Assembly (NCBI GenBank): GCA_020199905.1 | Contig: JAIVJS010000071.1 | Span: forward strand, 239,501 to 303,500 | From: Acidobacteriota bacterium | Lineage (GTDB): Bacteria > Acidobacteriota > Thermoanaerobaculia > UBA5066 > Gp7-AA6 | Direction of reading: 5' to 3' | DNA: 64,000 nt | In this document: in pieces, positions 1-9,829 of the stretch | How the letters are laid out: each line of letters opens with the position of its first letter | Position numbering within the stretch: the stretch's first letter is position 1 | Program-made: the position numbers and the translations under genes | Notes under the pieces: model-generated | Database searches by the model: none | What the model was told of the DNA's origin: nothing | What the model saw: the letters and a program-made list of their open reading frames with translations, nothing else

Positions 1-1
1 C

Positions 2-529
2 ATTCCGGCCGCGGTCCGCGCGCCGGACGCGCGATACCTCCTCTCCGTCGCCCGCGAAGACGCGGACCGACTCGCGTCGGGTCTGCAACGCCCGTTCGCT
101 CTCTTCCATCCGGGAGCGACCCGGACGGAGAAGGCGTGGGGCGAGGCGGAGTACGCGTCGCTCGCGCTGGAGCTCTCGGAGCGCGCCGGTCTCTTTCCCG
201 TAATCTCCTGGGGCCCGGGAGACGAGACCCGGGCGGGCCGTCTCGCGAAGCTCCTTCCCGACGCGCCGCGTCTTCCGCTGCTCGACTTCGCGGGGCTGGC
301 GCACGTGGCCGCGCATGCCGCTCTCTTCGTCGGCGGTGACACGGGCCCCGTCCATCTGGCGGACGCGCTCGGGACTCCGACGCTCGCGCTCTTCTCGCCT
401 TCGTCGCGTCGCAACGTCCCCGCTCGGAATCGGCCCTACAACGGGACGTGGTTGAGCTACGATCAGGCGTCCGAGATCGAGGCCGTCGTGACGAAGGCGA
501 TCAGCGCGGCACGGTGCGCGGCACCCTGA
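2..529 (+). CDS. Glycosyltransferase family 9 (heptosyltransferase-like), 3' part
   Basis: The frame is open from the window edge, so the N-terminal domain is missing. What remains is the C-terminal nucleotide-sugar-binding half of a GT9 enzyme. It has FHPGATRTEKAW at the start of the donor domain, then a GLFPVISWGPGDE strand, then the hallmark GGDTGPVHLADALGTPTLAL near the end. Enzymes of this family (WaaC, WaaF, RfaQ types) add heptose or related sugars to the LPS inner core at the cytoplasmic face of the inner membrane. Substrate cannot be told from this fragment. The stop is TGA at 527-529 and a DUF3108 gene follows at once, so the two may share a transcript. Confidence 0.85.
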   Translation: MPAAVRAPDARYLLSVAREDADRLASGLQRPFALFHPGATRTEKAWGEAEYASLALELSERAGLFPVISWGPGDETRAGRLAKLLPDAPRLPLLDFAGLAHVAAHAALFVGGDTGPVHLADALGTPTLALFSPSSRRNVPARNRPYNGTWLSYDQASEIEAVVTKAISAARCAAP

Positions 530-584
530 CGGGAACAGAGGCGATCGGCTGGCATTTCAGTCTCTCAAGCGGTACCGATTCCTG

Positions 585-1289
585 GTGTGCGCGCTCCTCC
601 TCGCGACGCGCGCGCCTGTCTTCGCCCAGGAAAAGACGGCTCCGCCGCAATTCCTGGGCGAGACGCTGCGGTACGCGATGACCATCCTCGGCGTCGCCGG
701 CGGCGAGCTGACCCTCTCCGCGCAGCCGGCGGAGCTCGCGGGCCACCCCGCGTGGAAGTTCGAGCTCTCCGCCGTCTCCAATGATTTCCTGTCGAAGCTC
801 TTCCTGGTCCGCGACTACATGGTCTCCTGGGTCGACCCCAGGAGCTTCCGCTCGGTGCGCTTCGAGAAGCACACGGTCGAAGGCAAGCGGGTGCGCGACG
901 AGCTCACCGAGTTCGACTACGAGACCGGAGTGGCGCGGCACGAGGGCAAGACCGTGCCGCTGAACGACGCCACCCTCGACACGCTGTCCTCCGTCTATTT
1001 CCTCCGGACCCTCCCCATGGACAAGGAGAGCCCGGCCGAGCTCCAGGTCTTCTCAGGCGAGACGCACGTGCTCCGCGTCGAGATCCAGGGACGCGAGAGC
1101 ATCAAGACGCCGGCCGGAACATTCTCGACCATCCGCGTCGAGCCGAAGAGCTCCGGAGGAAGCCTCATCGGAAAGGGCAAGAACCTCGTGCTGTGGTTGA
1201 CCGACGACGATCGCCGCATTCCGGTCCAGATCCGCTCGAAGCTGAAAGTAGGAACGCTGATCGGAAAGTTGAGGGCGATAGAGAGGTAG
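585..1289 (+). CDS. DUF3108 domain protein, exported
   Basis: A protein of about 234 residues with a short hydrophobic leader ending APVFA-Q, then a DUF3108 region: LGETLRYAMTILGVAGGELT, an FLVRDYMVSWVDP strand and FEKHTVEGKR repeat-like beta strands. DUF3108 proteins are periplasmic or outer-membrane-associated beta-rich proteins of unknown role. GTG at 585 gives a leader without a basic n-region. The frame stays open upstream and encodes LKRYRF just before it, so the true start may be a rare codon such as CTG at 549. Directly downstream of the GT9 gene; an envelope role is likely but not shown. Confidence 0.75.
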   Translation: MCALLLATRAPVFAQEKTAPPQFLGETLRYAMTILGVAGGELTLSAQPAELAGHPAWKFELSAVSNDFLSKLFLVRDYMVSWVDPRSFRSVRFEKHTVEGKRVRDELTEFDYETGVARHEGKTVPLNDATLDTLSSVYFLRTLPMDKESPAELQVFSGETHVLRVEIQGRESIKTPAGTFSTIRVEPKSSGGSLIGKGKNLVLWLTDDDRRIPVQIRSKLKVGTLIGKLRAIER

Positions 1290-1294
1290 CTGGA

Positions 1295-1449
1295 GCCGTC
1301 AGCGGTCAGCGGCCAGCCCCAGCTCGAGAAACGGGAAACGGGAAACGAAAAGCTCCAGCCGCCGAGGGAGCCTCTCGGTTTTCCGTCGTCCGTTTTCGTC
1401 GTGTCGAGAGAGGCTCGGCTGACGGCTGAAAGCTGACAGCTGACAGCTT
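1295..1449. repeat. Heptad-period repeat tract between DUF3108 gene and pilB
   Basis: Three short arrays sit in the gap. The first is built on GTCAGCG (1295-1318), the second on GGGAAAC (about 1328-1349), the third on GCTGACA/GCTGAAA (1417-1449). Each repeats with a period near 7 bp but with a different unit. The same style of tract recurs in many other gaps of this window. Confidence 0.7.
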
Positions 1450-1497
1450 CTTCTTTACTCCTGCCGTCAAAGGACTTACGATCATCCGGTCCTTCAC

Positions 1498-3330
1498 ATG
1501 GCAGTCAAACTCGGGGATCTCCTCCTCAAAGCGAAGCTGATCTCTGCGGAGCAGCTCGATGCGGCCCTCAAGTCCCAGCGGGAAGAGGGCGGCAAACTGG
1601 GCGAAGCCTTGGTCCGCGTGGGCGCCGTCACCGAGACGCAGATCACCGAGACCCTTTCGCAGCAGTTCGGCGTTCCGTCGATCGACCTGGCCAGCTTCGA
1701 GATCGACGCCAACGTCATCAAGGTCGTCCCCGCCGAGGTGGCCCGCAAGTACGGCGTCCTCCCCGTCAACAAGACCGGCGCGACTCTGACGATCGCGATG
1801 GGCGACCCGACGAACGTCTTCGCCATGGACGACATCAAGTTCATGACCGGCTACAACGTCGAGCCGGTCGTGGCCTCCGAGGTCGCTCTCCGGAAGGCCA
1901 TCGAGAAGCACTACGGGACTCCGCGTTCCGTCGTGCTGAAGGAGAAGGCGAAACCGAGCTCGAGCGCGTTTGCCTCGGGCCAGAACCTCGACGACGTCAT
2001 GCAGACCTCCGCCCTGACCGCCGACGACATGGCGGGCGTCGGACTCGGCGAGATCAACATGGACGAGATCACCGGGCTCGACGAAGGCGCGGACGTCGAC
2101 GTCGTGAAGGACGAGGGACAGGAGATCGACCTGGGCGACCTCGCCAAGTCGACGGAGTCGGCGCCGATCATCAAGGTGTCGAATCTGATCCTGATCGAGG
2201 CGTTGAAGGCCGGCGCGTCCGACATCCACGTGGAGCCTTACGAGAAGGAGTTCCGCGTCCGATTCCGCGTCGACGGCGTCCTCCACAACATCATGGCGCT
2301 GCCGATGCGGACGCGGGACCCCCTGATCTCCCGCTTGAAGATCATGGCCAAGCTCGACATCTCGGAGAAGCGGCTCCCGCAGGACGGCCGGATCAAGATC
2401 CGCCTGCGCGTCGAGGAGCGCTCCCGGGACCTCGACCTGCGCGTGTCGACCGTGCCCGCTCAGTTCGGCGAAAAGGTCGTCATGCGGCTGCTCGACAAGA
2501 CGAAGCTGCAGCTCGACATGACGATGCTTGGGTTCGATCCGGAGCCGCTGCGACGGTTCAAGGACGCCATCGACCGCCCCTACGGCATCGTCCTCGTGAC
2601 CGGGCCCACGGGATCCGGTAAGACCAACACCCTCTATTCCGCGATCGCGGCCTTGAACGACCCGACGGTGAACATCATGACGGCGGAAGACCCGATCGAG
2701 TTCAACCTCGCCGGGATCAACCAGGTCCAGATGAAGGAGCAGATCGGGTTGACGTTCGCCTCCGCCCTGCGCTCCTTCCTGCGGCAGGACCCCGACATCA
2801 TCCTGGTGGGCGAGATCCGCGACTTCGAGACGGCCGAGATCGCGGTCAAGGCCGCGCTGACCGGACACCTCGTGCTCTCGACCCTGCACACGAATGACGC
2901 CCCTTCCACGATCAACCGCCTGATGAACATGGGCATCGAGCCGTTTCTCGTCGCCACGTCCATCAACGCGATCTGCGCCCAGCGGCTCGTGCGCCGGATC
3001 TGCGGCAACTGCGCCGAGGAAGTCGAGACGCCGCCGCAGATGCTGATCCAGGTCGGATTCGCCCCGGACGAGGTCAAGAGCTTGAAGATCAAGCGCGGCC
3101 GCGGCTGCGAGCGCTGCAACAACGGCGGATACAAGGGGCGGTCGGGCCTGTACGAGGTGTTGAGCTTCACCGACGAGATCCGCGACATGATCCTGTCGGG
3201 CGCCTCCTCGATTGAGCTGAAGCGCAAGGCAATCGAGGAAGGGATGGTCAGCCTTCGGATGGCGGGGCTCCAGAAGATCCGCGACGGGATGACGACGCTC
3301 GAGGAAGTCCTTCGCGAGACCGTTCTTTAA
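1498..3330 (+). CDS. pilB: Type IV pilus extension ATPase PilB
   Basis: 610 residues, close to the usual PilB/GspE length of about 570 plus a linker. An N-terminal MshEN/T2SSE_N domain (residues 5-150) is followed by an acidic linker rich in Asp and Glu (about 175-225) and then the GspE/PilB ATPase. Walker A GPTGSGKT lies near 369-376, Walker B with DIILVGEIRD near 433-442, and a tetracysteine zinc site at C502, C505, C537 and C540 separates PilB and GspE from PilT. The enzyme is the hexameric cytoplasmic motor that drives pilin polymerisation. ATG at 1498 fits the family N terminus. It leads a pilB-pilT-pilC-pilS-pilR block. Confidence 0.96.
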   Translation: MAVKLGDLLLKAKLISAEQLDAALKSQREEGGKLGEALVRVGAVTETQITETLSQQFGVPSIDLASFEIDANVIKVVPAEVARKYGVLPVNKTGATLTIAMGDPTNVFAMDDIKFMTGYNVEPVVASEVALRKAIEKHYGTPRSVVLKEKAKPSSSAFASGQNLDDVMQTSALTADDMAGVGLGEINMDEITGLDEGADVDVVKDEGQEIDLGDLAKSTESAPIIKVSNLILIEALKAGASDIHVEPYEKEFRVRFRVDGVLHNIMALPMRTRDPLISRLKIMAKLDISEKRLPQDGRIKIRLRVEERSRDLDLRVSTVPAQFGEKVVMRLLDKTKLQLDMTMLGFDPEPLRRFKDAIDRPYGIVLVTGPTGSGKTNTLYSAIAALNDPTVNIMTAEDPIEFNLAGINQVQMKEQIGLTFASALRSFLRQDPDIILVGEIRDFETAEIAVKAALTGHLVLSTLHTNDAPSTINRLMNMGIEPFLVATSINAICAQRLVRRICGNCAEEVETPPQMLIQVGFAPDEVKSLKIKRGRGCERCNNGGYKGRSGLYEVLSFTDEIRDMILSGASSIELKRKAIEEGMVSLRMAGLQKIRDGMTTLEEVLRETVL

Positions 3331-3465
3331 CGGAAAACAGGCCCGTTTCCGGGGTTTTCCGCGCTTCGGCTCGCCCGGCCGCCTTCCGAACTCCTTCCGA
3401 TTCCTTCCTCCGCTCGGCGCGCCCGGAGGGGCCACCCTAACGTTCACAAACTAAACAGTTCGAGC

Positions 3466-3494
3466 TTGGACCGGCGGCCTTTCGGGTTTACACT
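3466..3494 (+). promoter_or_regulatory. Candidate sigma-70-type promoter before pilT
   Basis: TTGGAC at 3466-3471 and TACACT at 3489-3494 are separated by exactly 17 bases, with pilT starting 42 bases further on. The 205-base gap between pilB and pilT also suggests that pilT can be transcribed on its own. The match is by eye only; both hexamers differ from consensus at two or more positions. Confidence 0.35.
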
Positions 3495-3535
3495 AGCAAG
3501 ACTCTCTCAGCTCGAAATCTTTCCGTGGAGGCATC

Positions 3536-4657
3536 TTGGCCGGCGACACCACACTGCACCAGCTTCTCAAGCAGATGGTCGAGATGGGGGCTTCGGACCT
3601 CCACCTCACGACGAATTCGCCGCCGATGGTGCGCCTGGACGGCCGGCTGATCCCTCTTCCCTACCCGCCGCTGACGGTCGCGGAGACCAAGCAGCTCGCC
3701 TATTCCGTCCTGACCGACACCCAGAAGCATCGATTCGAAGAGAACCTCGAGCTCGACTTTTCCTTCGGCGTGAAGGGGCTCGCGAGATTCCGAGCGAACA
3801 ACTTCTTCCAGCGGGGCGCCGTCGGCGGCGTCTACCGTCAGATCCCTTACGAGATCCTGGGCTTCCGGGAGCTCGGCCTGCCTCCGGTCGTCGAGCTCCT
3901 GTGCGACAAGCCGCGGGGCCTGATCCTCGTCACGGGGCCCACGGGCTCCGGCAAGACGACGACGCTCGCGGCGATGCTCGACCGCATCAACCGCGAAAAG
4001 CAGCTCCACATCGTCACGATCGAGGATCCGATCGAGTTCCTCCACTCCCACAAGAAGTGCATCGTCAACCAGCGCGAGCTGCACGCGGACACGCATTCGT
4101 TTCCGAACGCGCTGAAGTCCGTCCTGCGCGAAGACCCCGACGTCGTGCTGGTCGGTGAAATGCGGGATCTCGAGACGATCGAGTCCGCGCTGCGGATCGC
4201 CGAAACCGGCCACTTGACCCTCGCGACCCTGCACACCAACTCGGCGACGTCCTCGATCAACCGCATCATCGACGTCTTCCCGGCCCACCAGCAGACGCAG
4301 ATCCGGACCCAGCTCTCGTTCGTGCTGGAAGGGATCCTCTGCCAGTCCCTGCTCGAGCGGTCCAGCGGCAAGGGCCGCGCGATGGCGATGGAGATCCTGA
4401 TCCCGAACGCCGCCATCCGAAACCTCATCCGTGAGGACAAGATCCATCAGGTGTATTCGATGATGCAGACCGGTCAGTCGAAGTTCGGCATGCAGACCTT
4501 CAACCAGTCGCTGGCCACGCTCTACCACCGCAAGCTGATCACTCTGGAAATCGCCCTCTCGCGCTCCTCGAACCCGGACGAGCTCCAGGAGCTGATCAGC
4601 CGCGGCTCGGGGTTGAACGTCGCTCCGCCGGCCGCGACCGCCGGAAAGCGCGCCTAA
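3536..4657 (+). CDS. pilT: Type IV pilus retraction ATPase PilT
   Basis: 373 residues. The N-terminal PAS-like region contains GASDLHLT (residues 18-25). Walker A GPTGSGKT is at 134-141, Walker B contains DPDVVLVGEMRD, and the C-terminal AIRNLIRE motif diagnostic of PilT is present. No zinc cysteines, unlike PilB. The protein is the hexameric motor that depolymerises the pilus for twitching and retraction. The start is TTG at 3536, chosen because GGAGG lies about six bases upstream and translation there gives the normal family N terminus. A candidate promoter lies in the gap upstream; pilC follows after ten bases. Confidence 0.96.
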   Translation: MAGDTTLHQLLKQMVEMGASDLHLTTNSPPMVRLDGRLIPLPYPPLTVAETKQLAYSVLTDTQKHRFEENLELDFSFGVKGLARFRANNFFQRGAVGGVYRQIPYEILGFRELGLPPVVELLCDKPRGLILVTGPTGSGKTTTLAAMLDRINREKQLHIVTIEDPIEFLHSHKKCIVNQRELHADTHSFPNALKSVLREDPDVVLVGEMRDLETIESALRIAETGHLTLATLHTNSATSSINRIIDVFPAHQQTQIRTQLSFVLEGILCQSLLERSSGKGRAMAMEILIPNAAIRNLIREDKIHQVYSMMQTGQSKFGMQTFNQSLATLYHRKLITLEIALSRSSNPDELQELISRGSGLNVAPPAATAGKRA

Positions 4658-4667
4658 GGAGCCGACC

Positions 4668-5870
4668 ATGCCGAATTACGTCTGGAAGGGGAGAAACCGC
4701 ACCGGGCTCGTCCAGGAGGGCGTGCTCGCCGCGGACACGAAGGACGTCGCCCTCGCGTCGCTCCGCCGGCAGAACATCGTCGTCACCGGAATCCGGGAGC
4801 GCGGCAAGGAGATCTCGCTCACCAAAGTCGGCCGCAAGGTGCCGCCGAAGACGCTCGCCGTCTTCACGCGCCAGTTCTCCGTCATGATCGACGCCGGCCT
4901 TCCGCTGGTGCAGTGCCTCGAGATCCTCGCAAATCAGCAGGAGCACAAGAACTTCCAGCGCATCCTGCTGCAGGTGCGGCAGGACGTCGAGGCGGGCTCC
5001 ACCCTGGCCGACGCCATGCGGCGGCACCCCAAGGCGTTCAACAACCTGTACGTGAACATGATCGCCGCCGGCGAGGCGGGCGGTATTCTGGACACGATCC
5101 TGCAGCGGCTCTCGGTCTACATCGAAAAGTCGGTCAAGCTCTCCTCGCAGGTCAAGTCGGCGCTGATCTACCCCGTCGCGGTCATCGTCATCGCGATGAT
5201 CGTCGTCGCCGTCATCCTTCTGAAGGTCATCCCGACGTTTGCCGCCCTCTTCACGAGCCTCGGCGCCGAGCTCCCCTTCCCCACCCGGATGGTGATCATG
5301 GCGTCGAACTTTCTGGCGCGGTACTTCGTTTTCTTTTTGATCGGCATCGGAGCCTTCATCTATCTCTTCAAGCGGTACTACGCGACCTATCGCGGCCGCC
5401 GTGTCGTGGACGGGTTCGTCCTGAAGCTTCCGGTGCTCGGGATGATCATGAAGAAGATCGCCGTCGCGCGGTTCTGCCGCACCCTCGCCACCCTGACCTC
5501 TTCCGGCGTTCCCATCCTGGAGGCGCTCGACATCACGGCCCGCACGTCGGGCAACGCGATCGTCGAGGACGCCATCCAGGAGGTCCGCAAGGCGGTCGAA
5601 GGCGGCAAGACGATCGTCGAGCCGCTCCGGGACGCCGGGATCTTCCCGAACATGGTGGTCCAGATGATCGGCGTCGGCGAGCAGACGGGCGCCCTGGACC
5701 AGATGCTGAACAAGATCGGCGACTTCTACGAGGACGAGGTGGACGCGGCCGTCGCCGGCCTCGTCAAGCTCCTGGAACCCGTCATGATCTTCATCCTCGG
5801 CGTCATCATCGGCGGCATCGTCATCGCGATGTACCTGCCGATGTTCACGCTGATCAACAAGATCGGGTAA
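4668..5870 (+). CDS. pilC: Type IV pilus inner-membrane platform protein PilC
   Basis: 400 residues, the standard PilC/GspF length. Two homologous T2SSF domains (about 65-190 and 270-390) contain the usual FTRQFSVMIDAGLPL and FCRTLATLTSSGVPI stretches. Hydrophobic segments occur near 165-190, 215-240 and 370-395. PilC couples the PilB and PilT motors to the growing pilus in the inner membrane. ATG at 4668 has an AAGGAG site overlapping the pilT stop, so it is translated with pilT. Confidence 0.96.
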   Translation: MPNYVWKGRNRTGLVQEGVLAADTKDVALASLRRQNIVVTGIRERGKEISLTKVGRKVPPKTLAVFTRQFSVMIDAGLPLVQCLEILANQQEHKNFQRILLQVRQDVEAGSTLADAMRRHPKAFNNLYVNMIAAGEAGGILDTILQRLSVYIEKSVKLSSQVKSALIYPVAVIVIAMIVVAVILLKVIPTFAALFTSLGAELPFPTRMVIMASNFLARYFVFFLIGIGAFIYLFKRYYATYRGRRVVDGFVLKLPVLGMIMKKIAVARFCRTLATLTSSGVPILEALDITARTSGNAIVEDAIQEVRKAVEGGKTIVEPLRDAGIFPNMVVQMIGVGEQTGALDQMLNKIGDFYEDEVDAAVAGLVKLLEPVMIFILGVIIGGIVIAMYLPMFTLINKIG

Positions 5871-5880
5871 AGAGAATTCA

Positions 5881-6027
5881 AAGTCAGGAGTCCAGAGCTC
5901 AGAGTTGAGAGTCCGGAGTTAAAAGCTCGAGGAATAAGAGTTCAAAATCTCGCGGAACTCGGAAGCCACTCGCCGATACTCGGACGGCGCCTTGAACTCT
6001 CAACTCTCAACGCTTAACTCTCAACTT
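5881..6027. repeat. Heptad-period repeat tract at the pilC-pilS junction
   Basis: The gap contains scattered AGAGTTGAGAG and, just before pilS, an array of CTCAACT-type units (about 5994-6026). The last units overlap the first in-frame start codon of pilS. Unit sequence differs from the tract before pilB although the 7-bp period is kept. Confidence 0.65.
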
Positions 6028-7736
6028 CGCCAATTGCCCGACACCCTCAGGAGGTCCATCGGCTGGCTGACGGCGATCCGGATCGTCGTTTTGAGCCTCA
6101 TCCTGCTTTCCGCGATCCTGGTTCAGGCGGGAGCGGGCATCCACATCGAGATCACGTTTCTCTACGCCCTCTTCGCGGCGGCGGTCCTCCTCGCGCTTTT
6201 CCACTGGACCGTCGGCCGTTACCTGGCGCCCCGGATCTCCGCCTACATCCAGCTCCTGGCGGACGTCGGCATCGCCACCGTTCTCGTGTACTCCTCCGGC
6301 GGTCCGGATTCCGTCTTCAACTTCCTCTATCTCGTCGTCATCGGCGCCTCGGGTTTTCTTCTCTACCGGACGGGTGCGGTCATCGTCGCCACCGTCGCCG
6401 CCATCCTCTACGGCGCCATGGTCCAGCTCATGGCGTACGGAGTCCTGCCTCCCCCGCCTCTCGCGCCCGTCTCGGAGTGGAGCACCGCGCGGATTCGCTT
6501 CAACCTGGCCATCACCGTCGCGGGGTTCTACGGCGTGGCCTTCATGGTCTCCTACCTGTCGGAGAAGCTGCTCGCGGCCCGTGTCGAGCTCGAGCTGCGG
6601 CAGCGGGCGCTTCAGCGCCTCCAGACTCTCTACGGCAACGTCATCGCGACGATGTCCTCCGGGCTCATGACGACCGACGCCGACCAGCGGATCACGTTCT
6701 TAAACCGCGCGGGAGGCGACCTCCTCGGCGTGGACCCGGGCGCCGCGCCGGGCCGGCCGATCGCCGAATTCGGGTTCGCCTTCCCGGATGAGTGGACGGA
6801 GATCCGAAGCCGGGCGCGCGGCCGGGAGACCTACCGGGGCGAGCTCGACATCGACTGGAAGAGCTCCCGCCGGGTGCTCGGATTTTCCCTGCGGGTGCTG
6901 AAGGAGTCGGACGGCGAGGAAGAGGGAACCTTGATCCTGTTCCAGGACCTGACCGAGATCAAAAAGCTCGAGCGGCGCGCCCGGTTCAACGAGCAGCTCG
7001 CGGCGGTCGGAGAGCTCGCCGCCGGCATCGCGCACGAGATCCGGAATCCGCTCGCCTCGATCTCGGGGTCCGTCCAGGTGCTCTCCAAAGACCTCTCGGT
7101 GGGCTCCGCGGAAAAGCGGCTCATGGAGATCATCGTCTCGGAGTCGAACCGCCTGTCCAAGATCCTCGAAGACTTCCTGCGATTCGTACGGCCGCAGGAG
7201 CGCCGCGTCGCGGAGTTCGACATGGCCGTCAACCTGTCGGAAGTGATGGACCTCTTCCGGCTTTCCGACGAGGTCTCCGATGGACACAAGATCGAGGTCG
7301 ACGTCGCGCCCGCGTCGTCGCAGCTGTCGGGCGATCGAGATCAGATCCGCCAGATCGTCTACAACGTCGCGAAGAACGCCGTGCGCGCGATGGCGGCCGG
7401 CGGCAGCCTCCGAGTCGTCGGCCGCGAGGACGACGCCTGGTATAGCATCCGCTTCATCGACACCGGCCGGGGCATGAGCGAAGAGGAGCTGGCGCGTCTC
7501 TTCACGCCGTTCTCGACGGCGTTCGACGGCGGCACCGGCCTCGGAATGGCGATCGTTCGAAGGATCGTGGAGGACCATGGAGGGGCCATTGACGCCGAAT
7601 CGATTCCGGGCGAAGGCACGACGGTGACGGTGCTCCTGCCGCGGCGCGCACTCGCCTCCGAGATCGGGAACCGCGAGCCCGTCGCCGCTCCGCTCATCGA
7701 GCCCTGGCCGGTCCGCGACCATCGGACGGGGGCGGC

Positions 7737-7740
<4 letters not shown>
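5992..7740 (+). CDS. pilS: Sensor histidine kinase PilS
   Basis: About 570-582 residues. Six hydrophobic segments fill the first 195 residues, as in PilS. A PAS domain (about 215-320) follows, then HisKA with the phospho-acceptor His in GIAHEIRNPLAS (H348 counted from 5992) and HATPase with N-box NVAKNAVRAM, DTGRGM and GTGLGMAIV. PilS senses pilin in the membrane and phosphorylates PilR. The start is doubtful: TTG at 5992 would translate repeat DNA into an NSQLSTLNSQL peptide, while TTG at 6034 avoids it; neither has a clear ribosome site. Overlaps pilR by four bases (ATGA). Confidence 0.93.
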
Positions 7741-9163
<1,423 letters not shown>

Positions 9164-9167
<4 letters not shown>

Positions 9168-9691
9168 CCCGTCTCGGTCCCCGCGCATCGGCGGCCCTCC
9201 TCGCGCTCGTCCCCCTCGTCGCCCTCCCGGGAGCGTCCGGCTGCAACGGCGGGCGCCAGCCCGGGTCGCCGTTTGCCGCCGGTGGGCACGCCTCGAATAC
9301 TCCCGCCCAGCCCGCCGCCTCCGGACCCCGCGTCGAGATGCCGTCCGGGTCGATCTACCGGCTGGAGCTCGCGAACACGCCGGAGGAGCAGGCCCAGGGG
9401 CTCATGTATCGCGAGAGCCTTTCCGACAAGACCGGCATGCTGTTTCGATTCTCCGATGCGGGCGTGCACAAGTTCTGGATGAAGAACACGATGATCCCGC
9501 TCGACATCATCTGGCTGGACCGCGACGGCGGGGTCCTCTTCGTCAGCGCCGGGACGCCGCCTTGCAAGGCGGACCCCTGCGCGAACTACGGACCGGACAC
9601 CGCGGCGGCGAGTGTTCTCGAGATCGCCGGCGGGATGGCGGCGCGGGAGAAGGTCACGGTGGGATCGAGGGTGAAGATAGACCTTCGGTAG
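9164..9691 (+). CDS. DUF192 family exported protein
   Basis: 175 residues. A signal peptide runs to about residue 30 and ends in GASGC, possibly a lipobox. The DUF192 domain follows: EEQAQGLMYRESL, GMLFRF, the signature FWMKNTMIPLDIIWLD, a PC...C pair and VLEIAGGMA. Function of the family is unknown; it is a small beta-barrel fold found in bacteria and archaea. GTG at 9164 overlaps the pilR stop (GTGA), so it is the last gene of the pil operon and stands where Myxococcus has pilA. No pilin features (no G/E prepilin cleavage site) are present. Confidence 0.85.
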
Positions 9692-9822
9692 CTGTCAGCT
9701 ATCAGCTATCAGCTCGACGTCCCGGGTGAACCTCGGCGAGGCCTCTTCCGTTTCGACCCCGTCCGACATCAGGCCGGGGGCGCGCAACTTTCTCGGGTTG
9801 AAAGCTGAAAGCTGAAAGCGGA
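9690..9822. repeat. Heptad-period repeats between the DUF192 and BNR genes
   Basis: Two arrays, TCAGCTA-type at about 9693-9713 and GAAAGCT-type at about 9798-9819, in the gap between two convergent genes. Same style as the other tracts. Confidence 0.65.
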
Positions 9823-9829
9823 GGGCTTC

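Noticed and set aside
3332-3360. Terminator after pilB from GGAAAAC and GTTTTCC
   Set aside because: A seven-pair stem with a 15-base loop and no T-run is too weak to call.
1306-3447. A 713-residue open frame antisense to pilB
   Set aside because: High-GC antisense shadow; composition is Arg/Asp/Leu-rich with no domain, while pilB on the other strand is certain.
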